A stretch of DNA of 64,000 nucleotides from Pseudomonas sp. L5B5 (lineage in GTDB: Bacteria > Pseudomonadota > Gammaproteobacteria > Pseudomonadales > Pseudomonadaceae): the NCBI RefSeq assembly GCF_020520285.1, contig NZ_CP084742.1:3286001-3350000 (forward strand). Direction: 5' to 3'. Shown piece by piece: positions 8,096-16,879 of the stretch. The stretch's first letter is position 1. Each line of letters opens with the position of its first letter. The notes beneath the pieces were generated by a model. The model saw nothing but the letters and a program-made list of their open reading frames with translations. It made no database searches and had not been told where the DNA came from. The position numbers and the translations under genes are program-made.

Positions 8096-9151
8096 ATGAA
8101 AGAAAGTCTGAAGATCGCCGGCGCCTTCGTCGGTGTGATTGTCGGGGCAGGTTTTGCCTCCGGCCGTGAACTGCTGCTGATGTTCGTCGACTTCGGCGTC
8201 TGGGGCCTGGCGGGCGCTGTGGTCAGCGCGGCGCTGTTCACCTTCCTCGGCATGGCCCTGGCCAGCCTGGGCAGCCGCCTGCGGGCGGCGTCGCACAAGG
8301 ACGTGGTGCAAGCCCTGTGCGGCAAGCACCTGGGTGCCCTGGTGGACCTGATGATCACCTTCTTCATGTTCGCCGTGACCGTGGTCATGCTCGCTGGCGG
8401 CGGTGCCCTGCTCGAACAGCAGTTCGGCATCCCGGCCATCGCCGGCAGCGTGCTGGTCACCCTGATCGTGGTGGCCATCGTCTGCCTGGACGTGCACAAG
8501 GTGATCGGCATGATCAGCGCCGTGACTCCGTTCCTGATCATCACTGCCGTGGGCATCGCCCTGTACGGCGCGGCGACCCGCGACTTGAGCTTCGGCGAAC
8601 TCAATCAACTGGCGGCCAGACAAGACGCCGGCGCCAGCCACTGGCTGCTGGGCGCCCTGCTCTACGTCTCCTATAACATCGTCGCCGGCGTGCCGATCCT
8701 GGCGATCATGGGTGGCGCGGCCAAGGGCGAGAAACAGGCCATGTGGGGCGGCATCATCGGTGGCGCGCTGCTGGGCCTCTTGATGCTGGTGATGAGCCTC
8801 GGCCTGCTGTCGCGCCTGGACAGCGTGGCGGACCTGCCGATGCCGATGCTGTCGATCGCCAGCGAAATCTCGCCGACCCTGGGCCTGATGATGGCGCTGA
8901 TCATCTTCTGCATGATCCTCAACACCGCCGTGGGCACCCTGTACTCCTTCAGCGCACGGCTGCTGCCCGCCGGCACCCGGCAGTTCCGTATCGGCTCGAT
9001 CCTCGCCGGAGCCCTGGCGTTCGTCGGCAGCCTGGTGGGGTTCATCAGCCTGGTGGGCCAGGTCTACCCGTTCTTCGGCTACCTGGGCTTCCTGCTGATC
9101 GCCGCGGTGGTGATCGGCTGGCTGCGGCCACGGCGGGTGGTGGTGGCGTAG
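8096..9151 (+). CDS. YkvI-family membrane transporter
   Basis: A 351-aa inner-membrane protein with about ten hydrophobic segments. It starts KIAGAFVGVIVGAGFASGRE, where the glycine-rich unwound first helix resembles the APC/LeuT-fold transporters to which YkvI proteins are related. There is no signal peptide beyond helix 1. It lies 100 nt downstream of ridA on the same strand and is probably the uptake system for the amino acid oxidised by the DauA-like enzyme. The substrate cannot be read from sequence. Confidence 0.85.
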   Translation: MKESLKIAGAFVGVIVGAGFASGRELLLMFVDFGVWGLAGAVVSAALFTFLGMALASLGSRLRAASHKDVVQALCGKHLGALVDLMITFFMFAVTVVMLAGGGALLEQQFGIPAIAGSVLVTLIVVAIVCLDVHKVIGMISAVTPFLIITAVGIALYGAATRDLSFGELNQLAARQDAGASHWLLGALLYVSYNIVAGVPILAIMGGAAKGEKQAMWGGIIGGALLGLLMLVMSLGLLSRLDSVADLPMPMLSIASEISPTLGLMMALIIFCMILNTAVGTLYSFSARLLPAGTRQFRIGSILAGALAFVGSLVGFISLVGQVYPFFGYLGFLLIAAVVIGWLRPRRVVVA

Positions 9152-9194
9152 GCACCCGAGATGTATCTGCGGTGCCTTGAGTTCGACCCGACGT

Positions 9195-9295
9195 TGTAGG
9201 AGCGAGCTTGCTCGCGAAAATCCCGAGAGCGCCGCGTTCCCCCAACGAACGCGCGTTATCGTTAACGTCCATCGCGAGCAAGCTCGCTCCTACAA
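9195..9295. repeat. Inverted pair of Pseudomonas REP-like palindromes
   Basis: A copy at about 9195-9217 (TTGTAGGAGCGAGCTTGCTC followed by GCGA) faces its reverse complement at about 9272-9295. Each copy also has an internal GCGAGC/GCTCGC hairpin. This is the common REP-pair layout of fluorescent pseudomonads, here placed between the convergent YkvI and LysR genes where it may also stop transcription. Confidence 0.85.
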
Positions 9296-9313
9296 GATCC
9301 GATGGCGCACGGC

Positions 9314-10189
9314 TCAAGCGAATCGACTGCCCTTGAGCGCCTTGAGGAAGGTGTAGGAGGCATGGTTCAGGCTTTCCCTGGGCGCGGTGATCACGCTCAC
9401 CGAACGCACGATGCGCTGGTCTTCCAGGCGCAGGAAATTCAGCTGGTCACCCGCCGCCGAACGGCTCAGCAACTCCGGCAGCAGGGTCACGCCCATGCCC
9501 TGGGCCACCAGCGCCAGCAACGAGGTGGTGTTCCTCACGCTGAGGGTCGAGTGGTCGCGGATGTGCCGGAACTCGGCGGCGTTGATCTCGGCGCCCAGGC
9601 CGCTGTTGATGAAGTTCTGCCCGTCCAGGTCGCTCCAGCGCAGCGGGCGCGCCAGGCGGTTGAGGGGATTGTCGCTGGCGCAGACCACGCAGAAGGCGTC
9701 GGAGAACAGGAAGTCCTGGTCGATGTTGGGGATGCTCGCCGGCACGGTGCCGATGCCGATGTCCACCTCGCCGCTGAGCACGGCCTGTACCACTCGCTCG
9801 GAATCCATGTCGCGGATATCCAGGTGGAACTGCGGGTGCTGTTCATGGAATTGCTTGAGCAGCGGCGGCAGCAGGGTGATGGCGAAGGACGGCACCGCCG
9901 CCACCCGCACCAGGCCGGTCTCAGCCTTGGCGTAGGTCTTGATGGTGCTGATGGTGCGGTCGAAATGCGCCAGTTCGCGCTGGGCTTCCAGCAACACGAA
10001 ACGCCCCAGGGGGCTGAGCTGGTTCTTGCGTTCGCCTTCGAACAGCGCGCCCCCCAGTTCTTCTTCCAACTGCTTGAGCGACAGCGACACCGCCGCCGGT
10101 GTGCGGTGCAGGCGCTGGGCGGCCTGGGTCAGGCTCTGGCTGGTGGCAACCGCGACGAAAAACTGCAGGTTGGAGATCTTGATGCTCAT
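9314..10189 (-). CDS. LysR-family regulator
   Basis: A 291-aa regulator with an N-terminal winged HTH (LQFFVAVATSQSLTQAAQRL, HRTPAAVSLSLKQLEEELG) and a LysR substrate-binding domain from about residue 90. The start MSIKISNLQF is chosen over an in-frame ATG at 10216 because LysR proteins normally begin a few residues before this helix. It is divergent from the aldehyde dehydrogenase/BCCT operon across an unusually A/T-rich gap with a 9-bp inverted repeat, so it is the probable pathway regulator. The inducer is unknown but may be the substrate taken up by the BCCT protein. Confidence 0.9.
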   Translation of the reverse strand: MSIKISNLQFFVAVATSQSLTQAAQRLHRTPAAVSLSLKQLEEELGGALFEGERKNQLSPLGRFVLLEAQRELAHFDRTISTIKTYAKAETGLVRVAAVPSFAITLLPPLLKQFHEQHPQFHLDIRDMDSERVVQAVLSGEVDIGIGTVPASIPNIDQDFLFSDAFCVVCASDNPLNRLARPLRWSDLDGQNFINSGLGAEINAAEFRHIRDHSTLSVRNTTSLLALVAQGMGVTLLPELLSRSAAGDQLNFLRLEDQRIVRSVSVITAPRESLNHASYTFLKALKGSRFA

Positions 10190-10220
10190 GGCGGTGCGTC
10201 CTGCTGGCAGAGGCAAAACT

Positions 10221-10250
10221 TAAATTTTACTTAAACAAGCTTAAAATTTA
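10221..10250. promoter_or_regulatory. A/T-rich inverted repeat, candidate LysR operator
   Basis: TAAATTTTA (10221-10229) and its exact complement TAAAATTTA (10242-10250) are separated by 12 nt and lie 32 nt upstream of the LysR start. A/T-rich dyads of this kind are typical recognition sites for LysR regulators. The stretch stands out sharply from the surrounding GC-rich DNA. Confidence 0.55.
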
Positions 10251-10340
10251 TTAGATTTACTTAATACAAGGCCGACTCATAATCCTCCCAGAACCGCACA
10301 AAGGCAACGCCCCGCCTGGCGTGCCGCCCTGGAGGATTTC

Positions 10341-11792
10341 ATGAGCGACAACCATCACAACTACATCGCCGGCCAATGGCTCAAGGGCGAGCGCGAGATC
10401 GAGAACCGCAACCCGTCCGACACCCGCGACCTGATCGGCCTCTACGCCCAGGCCTCCCGCGCGCAATTGGACAGTGCCATCGCCGCCGCCGGCGAGGCCC
10501 AGCGCATCTGGGCCCGCAGCGGCATCGAGCAGCGCTACAAGGTGCTGATGGCCATCGGTCAGGAGCTGATGCAACGCTCCGCGGACATCGGCAAGACCCT
10601 GTCCCGGGAAGAAGGCAAGCCCATGGCCGAAGGTGCCGGCGAGGTGTACCGCGCCGGGCAGTTCTTCACCTACTACGCCGCGGAAACCCTGCGCCAGCTG
10701 GGCCAGACCGCCGACTCGGTGCGCGACGGCATCGAGATCGACATCCGCCGCGAACCCATCGGCGTGGTGGCGATCGTCTCGCCGTGGAATTTCCCCATGG
10801 CCACCGCCTGCTGGAAGATCGCCCCGGCCCTGGCCTTCGGCAATGCCGTGGTGTGGAAGCCGGCCAACCTGACCCCGGCCAGCGCGGTGATCCTCAGCGA
10901 GATCATCGCCCGCCAGGACCTGCCCAAGGGCCTGTTCAACCTGGTGATGGGCGCCGGTTCCGAGATCGGCCAGGCGCTGATCGAGCACCCGGGCATCAGC
11001 GCCATTTCCTTCACCGGCTCGGTGGACGTGGGCAAGGGCATCGCCGCCTCGGCCGCCGCCAACCTGACCAAGGTACAGCTGGAAATGGGTTCGAAAAACG
11101 CCCTGGCGGTAATGGACGATGCCGACCTCGACCTGGCGGTGAGCTGCGCGGTGAATGGCGCCTTTGGTGGCACCGGGCAGAAGTGCACCGCCTCCTCGCG
11201 GCTGATCGTGCATGAAGGCATCCATGATGCCTTCGTCGAGAAACTGCTGGCGGCCACCCAGGCGCTGAAGGTCGGCCACGCCCTGGAGGCCGGCACCCAG
11301 ATCGGCCCGGTGGCCAGCGCCGCGCAGTTGGAGGCCAACCTGGCGAACCTGCAACTGGGCCAGCAAGAAGGCGCCGAACTGCTCACCGGCGGCCAGCGCC
11401 TGGAGCTGCAAGCCCCCGGTTACTACCAGGCACCGGCGCTGTTCGTTGGCGGCAGCAATGCCATGCGCATCAACCGCGAGGAGCTGTTCGCACCCATCGC
11501 CTGCGTGATCAAGGCCGGCAGCTACGAAGAGGCCCTGAGCCTGGTCAACGACACCCGCTTCGGCCTCACCGCCGGCATCATGACCCGCTCCCTGGCCCGC
11601 GCCAGCCACTTCCGCCGCAACGCCCGGGTCGGCTGCGTGATGGTCAACCTGCCCACCGCCGGCACCGATTACCACGTGCCCTTCGGCGGTCGCGGCGACT
11701 CCAGCTACGGTCCGCGCGAACAAGGGCGCTCGGCGGTGGAGTTCTACACCCATGTGAAGACCGGCTACATCGCCGCGGGGGCACCGCTATGA
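10341..11792 (+). CDS. NAD(P)-dependent aldehyde dehydrogenase
   Basis: A 483-aa cytoplasmic ALDH superfamily enzyme. The catalytic Asn150 in SPWNFPM, Glu248 in QLEMGSKN and Cys282 in GQKCTAS are all present. The ending TDYHVPFGGRGDSSYGPREQ resembles succinate-semialdehyde and alpha-ketoglutaric-semialdehyde dehydrogenases, so a semialdehyde substrate is plausible but not proven. First gene of a six-gene operon; its TGA overlaps the ATG of the M19-like gene by 4 nt. The start follows a GGAGG-type site (CTGGAGGATTTC). Confidence 0.9.
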   Translation: MSDNHHNYIAGQWLKGEREIENRNPSDTRDLIGLYAQASRAQLDSAIAAAGEAQRIWARSGIEQRYKVLMAIGQELMQRSADIGKTLSREEGKPMAEGAGEVYRAGQFFTYYAAETLRQLGQTADSVRDGIEIDIRREPIGVVAIVSPWNFPMATACWKIAPALAFGNAVVWKPANLTPASAVILSEIIARQDLPKGLFNLVMGAGSEIGQALIEHPGISAISFTGSVDVGKGIAASAAANLTKVQLEMGSKNALAVMDDADLDLAVSCAVNGAFGGTGQKCTASSRLIVHEGIHDAFVEKLLAATQALKVGHALEAGTQIGPVASAAQLEANLANLQLGQQEGAELLTGGQRLELQAPGYYQAPALFVGGSNAMRINREELFAPIACVIKAGSYEEALSLVNDTRFGLTAGIMTRSLARASHFRRNARVGCVMVNLPTAGTDYHVPFGGRGDSSYGPREQGRSAVEFYTHVKTGYIAAGAPL

Positions 11793-12838
11793 GCCTGCCC
11801 CAGACCTTTGCCAGCCGCGGCCCGCGCATCGATGCCATGCAGTACGACAACTGGTCGGAAAAGGTCTTCCAGCAGATGCGCGAAGGCGGTGTCGACGCGG
11901 TGCACGTGACCATCGCCTACCACGAGACCTTCCGCGAGATGGTGGCCAACATCGAAGCCTGGAACCGCAGGTTCCAGCACTACTCGCACCTGATCCTGCA
12001 CGGCAAGTGGGCCAGCGATATCGCCCTGGCGCGGCAGACCGGGCGCACGGCGATCTTCTTCGGCTTCCAGAACCCCTCGCCCATCGAGGACGACATCGGC
12101 CTGGTGGAAGTGGTCCACAGCCTCGGCGCGCGCTTCATGCAGCTGACCTACAACAACCAGTCGCTGCTGGCCACCGGCTGCTATGAACAGGAAGACCCGG
12201 GGCTGACCCGCATGGGCAAGCAGGTGGTGCGGGAGATGAACCGGGTCGGCCTGGTGGTGGACATGTCCCACTCCGCCGAGCGCTCGACCCTGGAGGCCAT
12301 CGAGCACTCCGAGCGCCCGATCGCCATCACCCACGCCAACCCGGCGTTCTGGCACGCGGCGCTGCGCAACAAGTCCGACACCGTGCTCAAGGCCCTGGGC
12401 CAGAGCGGCGGCATGTTCGGTTTCTCGCTGTACCCGCATCACCTCAAGGACAAGAGCGCCTGCAGCGTGCAGAGCTTCTGCGAAATGATCGCGCGCACCG
12501 CCGAGCTGATGGGCGTCGAGCACCTGGGCCTGGGCTCGGACCTGTGCCAGGACCAGCCCAACAGCGTGGTGGACTGGATGCGCGTCGGCCGCTGGACCCT
12601 GGACGTCGACTACGGCGAAGGCTCCAAGGCGCAGCCGGGCTTTCCCGACCAGCCGACCTGGTTCCGCGACAACCGCGACTTCCACAACATCGAGGCGGGC
12701 CTGCATAGCGTGGGGTTCAGCACCCAGGAAGTCGGCGCCATCATGGGCGGCAACTGGCTGCGCTTCTTCGAGCACAACTTCATCCCGGCCAAGGCCCAGG
12801 CAGGTGCCGCCGTCCATCCTCACGAGATCGCGGTCTGA
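11789..12838 (+). CDS. Atypical M19 (membrane dipeptidase/renal dipeptidase) family protein
   Basis: A 349-aa TIM-barrel protein with clear M19 blocks: VVREMNRVGLVVDMSH (H161), IAITHANP (H182) and HLGLGSD (D251). However, the N-terminal metal motif, normally DGHND, reads DAMQYD (residues 15-20), and the bridging Glu of the VEGG motif is Gln (Q94 in FGFQNP). Thus at least three ligands of the dinuclear zinc site of renal dipeptidase are missing. From memory, M19 homologues encoded beside glycine-betaine/dimethylglycine genes in P. aeruginosa (PA5396) share the GFQN and altered N-terminus. It may use one metal or catalyse a different reaction. Translationally coupled to the upstream ALDH. Confidence 0.85.
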   Translation: MSLPQTFASRGPRIDAMQYDNWSEKVFQQMREGGVDAVHVTIAYHETFREMVANIEAWNRRFQHYSHLILHGKWASDIALARQTGRTAIFFGFQNPSPIEDDIGLVEVVHSLGARFMQLTYNNQSLLATGCYEQEDPGLTRMGKQVVREMNRVGLVVDMSHSAERSTLEAIEHSERPIAITHANPAFWHAALRNKSDTVLKALGQSGGMFGFSLYPHHLKDKSACSVQSFCEMIARTAELMGVEHLGLGSDLCQDQPNSVVDWMRVGRWTLDVDYGEGSKAQPGFPDQPTWFRDNRDFHNIEAGLHSVGFSTQEVGAIMGGNWLRFFEHNFIPAKAQAGAAVHPHEIAV

Positions 12839-12960
12839 GGCCCCCGACTGTTTCCCGATTGTCCTGACGTCCGGCCTGAACAGGGTCATCGCCACGCACT
12901 AACAACAACAAATGCGCCCATAACAATTATTAGCGATCGACAACGCAACACGGAGGCACC

Positions 12961-14520
12961 ATGGAAATTCCAGGCGAAATCAAAGCGGGGATCGACACCC
13001 GTTCGCTGCACAGCCGCGCCGATGGAACCCTCGACTGGTCGATTTTCTGGATCAGCGGAGGTTTCTTCCTGCTGTTCCTGGTCATTGCCCTGATAGACCT
13101 GAATACCCTTTCCAGCCTGATCGGCCACGCCTTCACCTGGAGCACCCACTACTTCGGCCTGTACTGGCAGGTGCTGATGCTCGCCACCTTCGGTGCCAGC
13201 CTCTACATCGGCTTCACCCGCCTGGGCCGGGTACGCCTGGGCGGCGTTGGGCACAAGCCCAGCATCAGCACCTTCAACTGGGTATCGATGATCATGTGCG
13301 CCCTGCTGGCCGGGGGCGGCGCCTTCTGGGCCGCCGCCGAGCCCATGATGCATTTCATCGCCCCTCCGCCGTACTTCGGCGCCGTGGCCAAGACCGACGC
13401 CGCCGGCGTGGCGGCGCTCTCCCAGTCGTTCCTGCACTGGGGCTTCATGGCCTGGGCGGTGCTCGGCAGCCTGCTGACCGTGGTCTACATGTACCTGCAC
13501 CACGAAAAGAACCTGCCGCTGATGCCGCGCACCCTGCTCTATCCGCTGCTGGGCGAGCGCGCGCTCAAGGGCCCGATCGCGGTGTTCGCCGACGCCTCGG
13601 CGATCATCGCGGTGGTGGCCGGCACCATCGGCCCGGTGGGTTTTCTCGGCCTGCAGATCGCCTTTGTCCTGCACTCGGTGTGGGGCGTGCCCAACACCAT
13701 CATGGTCCAAGCCATGGTGATTCTCTCGGTGACGGTGATCTACACCCTGTCCTGCGTGGTGGGCCTGGGCGGCCTGCGCCTGGTGAGCAAGGTCCACGTA
13801 TGGCTGATGCTGGGCCTGGCGGCGTTCCTGTTCATCTTCGGCCCCACCCTGTTCCTCAGCGAAACCCTGGCCCAGAGCCTGGCGGTGCACGTCACCAGCT
13901 TCTTCCAGACGGCCCTGTACCGCGACGACAACGCCTGGCTCAACAGCTGGACCCTGTTCTACTGGGGCTGGTTCATTGGCTATGCGCCGATGATGGGCAT
14001 CTACGTGGCCAAGGTCTCCCGAGGGCGCAGCATCCGCGAGGTGATCACCCTGATGTCGGTGGCCGCACCGTTGATCACCATGCTCTGGTTCACCCTGGTA
14101 GGCGGCACCGGAATCGGTATTGAATTGCAGTCACCGGGCAGTGTGATCAGCCACGGCGTGCAACCTGAGGCGCTGCTGCTCGGGGTGGCCCAGTCGATGC
14201 CGCTGCCCAACCTGATTTCGGCGCTGTTCCTGTTTCTCAGCTTCTTTTCGGTGGTCACCAGCGCCGGCTCCATGTCCTACACCGTGGCCATGGCCATCAG
14301 CAGCAACCACGACGAATCCCCGGCCTGGCTGCGGGTGTTCTGGGGCGCCGGCATGGGCCTGGTGGGCGCGACCCTGATCACCCTTGGCGAAGGAGGCATC
14401 AGCGCCTTGCAATCGTTCATCGTGATCACCGCCGTACCGGTATCCCTGCTGATCCTGCCAGCGGTGTGGGACGCCATCCGCATTGCCCGGCAAATGGCCC
14501 GCGAACAGGGGGTGCTCTGA
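12961..14520 (+). CDS. BCCT-family betaine/carnitine/choline-type transporter
   Basis: A 519-aa inner-membrane transporter with about 12 hydrophobic segments, normal BCCT length. It has the family stretch GGGAFWAAAEPMMHF in the middle of helix 4-5, where BCCT proteins carry WGxxEP-like residues, and FYWGWFIGYAPMMGIYVAKV, matching the BCCT signature FxxWWxxWxPFxGxF region with changes. It presumably imports a quaternary-ammonium or related zwitterion. Position inside a catabolic operon suggests nutrition rather than osmoprotection; there is no long osmosensory C-terminal tail. The next gene starts immediately after its stop codon. Confidence 0.9.
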   Translation: MEIPGEIKAGIDTRSLHSRADGTLDWSIFWISGGFFLLFLVIALIDLNTLSSLIGHAFTWSTHYFGLYWQVLMLATFGASLYIGFTRLGRVRLGGVGHKPSISTFNWVSMIMCALLAGGGAFWAAAEPMMHFIAPPPYFGAVAKTDAAGVAALSQSFLHWGFMAWAVLGSLLTVVYMYLHHEKNLPLMPRTLLYPLLGERALKGPIAVFADASAIIAVVAGTIGPVGFLGLQIAFVLHSVWGVPNTIMVQAMVILSVTVIYTLSCVVGLGGLRLVSKVHVWLMLGLAAFLFIFGPTLFLSETLAQSLAVHVTSFFQTALYRDDNAWLNSWTLFYWGWFIGYAPMMGIYVAKVSRGRSIREVITLMSVAAPLITMLWFTLVGGTGIGIELQSPGSVISHGVQPEALLLGVAQSMPLPNLISALFLFLSFFSVVTSAGSMSYTVAMAISSNHDESPAWLRVFWGAGMGLVGATLITLGEGGISALQSFIVITAVPVSLLILPAVWDAIRIARQMAREQGVL

Positions 14521-16215
14521 ATGAACCTGCGACCACCCGCCACCGTCATGAAGGCCGCGCGCCTGGGGGCCTTCCACCAGTCCCGGCTGTCGTTCATGCG
14601 CCAGTTGCTGCGCCGGCTCAAGGCCGAGAACTGGCAGTTCCAGCGCACGCTGTGGACCCTCGACGACCAGGGCGTGGGCCGTGCGGTGTATACCGCCACC
14701 GGGCCCGAACGCAGCTACAGCCTGGTGGCCTTCGCCCATGACCTGGACCCGGCGCTGCGCTCGGACCGGGTCATCGCCACCGCCTGGGATGCCACCTTCG
14801 CCCTGTTCGACGGCATCCCCGACGCCGCCGACCTGGACCGCCTGGAGGCCAATGTGCCAAGGCAGGAAGCCGGGCGCATTTCCTCCCGCGAGCTGTGCAT
14901 GGCCCGGGCCAACCGCTCGGTGCGACTGTTCGAGCAGGTGATCCAGGCCCTGGCTGCAGGCCGCCAGCCGGACCCGCAATGCATCGACGATGTGGGCTAC
15001 CTGATGCGCACCACGGCGGTGTACGGCAGCGGCAAGTTCGGCGCTGCCGATCGCGAGAGCATCGCCGGGCGAGCAGAACTGGCAGCCCCGTTCCAGGCCG
15101 AAATGCTCACGGTGTACCTGATCCGCGCCTTTACCCTGGACCTGGTCGAACACCTGGCCCTGGCCCGCGCGCCACAACACGCGGTGCCCCTGGCGCCCGC
15201 GCTGCGCCGGCGCGTGGGGATCGGCAACTCCACCGGGCTGGGCATGGCGCCGTTCCTGCTCAACCATCCGGTCCTGTTGAACAACTGGGTACGGGCCCGG
15301 GAAACCGCCCTGCAGCGAGTGCGGGCCGTGCGCCAGCCGTCTTCGTCGCAGCGGCGGGCCTTCGTCGAGTTCCTGGCCCGGGCCCGGGCCGGCATCGGCC
15401 ACTGGCATTCCGAGCATGCACTGCAACACGGACGCATCCTGCAGTTGACCGATGACCTGGCCCGCCTGGAGCAACAGCTGCAGGGCGGCCTCCTGCACCG
15501 TGATGCGCCCTGGGATGCCCTTTATCGCTGGGCCCAGGCCCAGCTGTCACTGGAAGCCCAGGAGTGCCTGGTGTCCCTGTTGCTGGAGCCCTATGGGCAC
15601 CTGGTGGATGAGCTGGGCGCCACCATGCAGGCCGATGAACAGCACAGCTTCTGCATCGACGGCAGCATGTCGCTGCGCCAGTTGCGACAGATCCTCGGCG
15701 AGCACTACGCCTGGGTGAAGGCCATCGACTTTTCCAGTGCCGGCAGCCGGGCACTGTTCTGGTACGTCTCCGAAGAGAAGCTCGAGCCACGCCTGGGCCA
15801 GCGTTATGCCGAGCCCGGCCAGGAGCTGGAGCAACCCCTGGCGGTCGCCCGGGACATCGCCCAGTTGCAGGCGGCGCTGGAGCCTTGCGCCGACGGCCAG
15901 AGCGTGGCCGGTTTCCTGCTCGAACACCCGCAGCATCGCCACAGCGTGCGCCGGGTCCAGCTGGCGCCGGCATTTCCCTATGCCGACATCCAGGACAACC
16001 TGATCGACCAGGCCCTGCTGCCCATCGACCTGCTGCGCTGCAAGCTGTCGTTCTTCGGCGCCACCCACTTCGATCCGCGCTCGGATCGCTGGGTACGCAT
16101 CACCCTCTTCCAGAACGCGCCCTTCCCCCATGAACTGGACCAGGTCGCAGCGGATGACTGGTCCTACCCAAGCCTCGACTGCCAGGAGCACCGCCGTGAA
16201 TGCCTCGCTCAATGA
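14521..16215 (+). CDS. Unrecognised 564-aa protein of the BCCT/DUF3726 operon
   Basis: I do not recognise this family. The protein is soluble, lacks a signal peptide and membrane helices, and is rich in Arg, Leu and Ala helices for its first 450 residues. The C-terminal 100 residues look more mixed alpha/beta (VRRVQLAPAFPYADIQDNLI, LSFFGATHFDPRSDRWVRIT). No Rossmann, P-loop or metal motif is obvious; only a handful of cysteines are present. The ATG directly abuts the TGA of the transporter gene, and its last 20 nt overlap the start of the DUF3726-like gene, so it is an integral part of the operon. An enzyme subunit, an assembly factor or an unusual dehydrogenase partner are all possible. Confidence 0.85.
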   Translation: MNLRPPATVMKAARLGAFHQSRLSFMRQLLRRLKAENWQFQRTLWTLDDQGVGRAVYTATGPERSYSLVAFAHDLDPALRSDRVIATAWDATFALFDGIPDAADLDRLEANVPRQEAGRISSRELCMARANRSVRLFEQVIQALAAGRQPDPQCIDDVGYLMRTTAVYGSGKFGAADRESIAGRAELAAPFQAEMLTVYLIRAFTLDLVEHLALARAPQHAVPLAPALRRRVGIGNSTGLGMAPFLLNHPVLLNNWVRARETALQRVRAVRQPSSSQRRAFVEFLARARAGIGHWHSEHALQHGRILQLTDDLARLEQQLQGGLLHRDAPWDALYRWAQAQLSLEAQECLVSLLLEPYGHLVDELGATMQADEQHSFCIDGSMSLRQLRQILGEHYAWVKAIDFSSAGSRALFWYVSEEKLEPRLGQRYAEPGQELEQPLAVARDIAQLQAALEPCADGQSVAGFLLEHPQHRHSVRRVQLAPAFPYADIQDNLIDQALLPIDLLRCKLSFFGATHFDPRSDRWVRITLFQNAPFPHELDQVAADDWSYPSLDCQEHRRECLAQ

Positions 16216-16849
16216 ACTCGAAAACCTGTGCAAGAAGGCCGCTCGCGGTGCCGGCCTGTCCTGGGGCCTGGCCGAGGAAGCCGGCAAGGCGGCACGCTGG
16301 CTGGCGGCCCACGGCCTGGAAGGCGCCGCCCTGCTGGCCGCGCAGCTGCAACAGGATGACGGCTGCCCCTACCCGCAACTGGCCCCCCGGGTGGGCGATG
16401 GTCCCTGGCAGGTGCCAGGGCACTGGATGTGCCCGCTGATTGCCGGGGCGACCCTCTGCGACCACGGTTACCTGCTGCGCGACGGTACAACACTGCAGCT
16501 TGCAGACCTGGCAAGCCCGGTGCTGTTGCTGCCCTTTGCCAGCACCACTGCCCGGCAGCTGGGAATGGCCCTCGAGCTGGCCTGGGACGCTTGCACGGTA
16601 CTGTTCGACAGCCAGGGCACTGCCTTCCTGCAACAGGCCGCGGGCCTGGACAGCCGCCATGCAGCCCGCGTCGACTGCCGGCGCACCTGTCTCACCGAGC
16701 ATCCCGGCACGGCTCTAGCCGGCCCGCTGCCAGCGCTGCACGACGATGTGCAGCAAGCCCTCGAACGGCTGGCCGCGCGTACCTACGTACCCGCCTCCGA
16801 AGCCTCGCGCCTGCTGGGCGCCGGCGCGGGCCTGAGCGACAACAACTGA
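16196..16849 (+). CDS. DUF3726-like protein
   Basis: A 217-aa soluble protein beginning, from a GTG, MNASLNELENLCKKAARGAG and continuing SWGLAEEAGKAARWL, which I associate with DUF3726. The GTG at 16196 is preferred to an ATG at 16130 because AGGAG lies 8 nt upstream and conserved sequence starts there; it overlaps the previous gene by 20 nt. The rest contains DAxxVLFD-like and hydrophobic beta stretches but no catalytic motif I can name. Function unknown; coupling to the 564-aa gene suggests the two act together. Confidence 0.75.
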   Translation: MNASLNELENLCKKAARGAGLSWGLAEEAGKAARWLAAHGLEGAALLAAQLQQDDGCPYPQLAPRVGDGPWQVPGHWMCPLIAGATLCDHGYLLRDGTTLQLADLASPVLLLPFASTTARQLGMALELAWDACTVLFDSQGTAFLQQAAGLDSRHAARVDCRRTCLTEHPGTALAGPLPALHDDVQQALERLAARTYVPASEASRLLGAGAGLSDNN

Positions 16850-16879
16850 CCCTTCCACCCTACAACCCACGGATTCACC

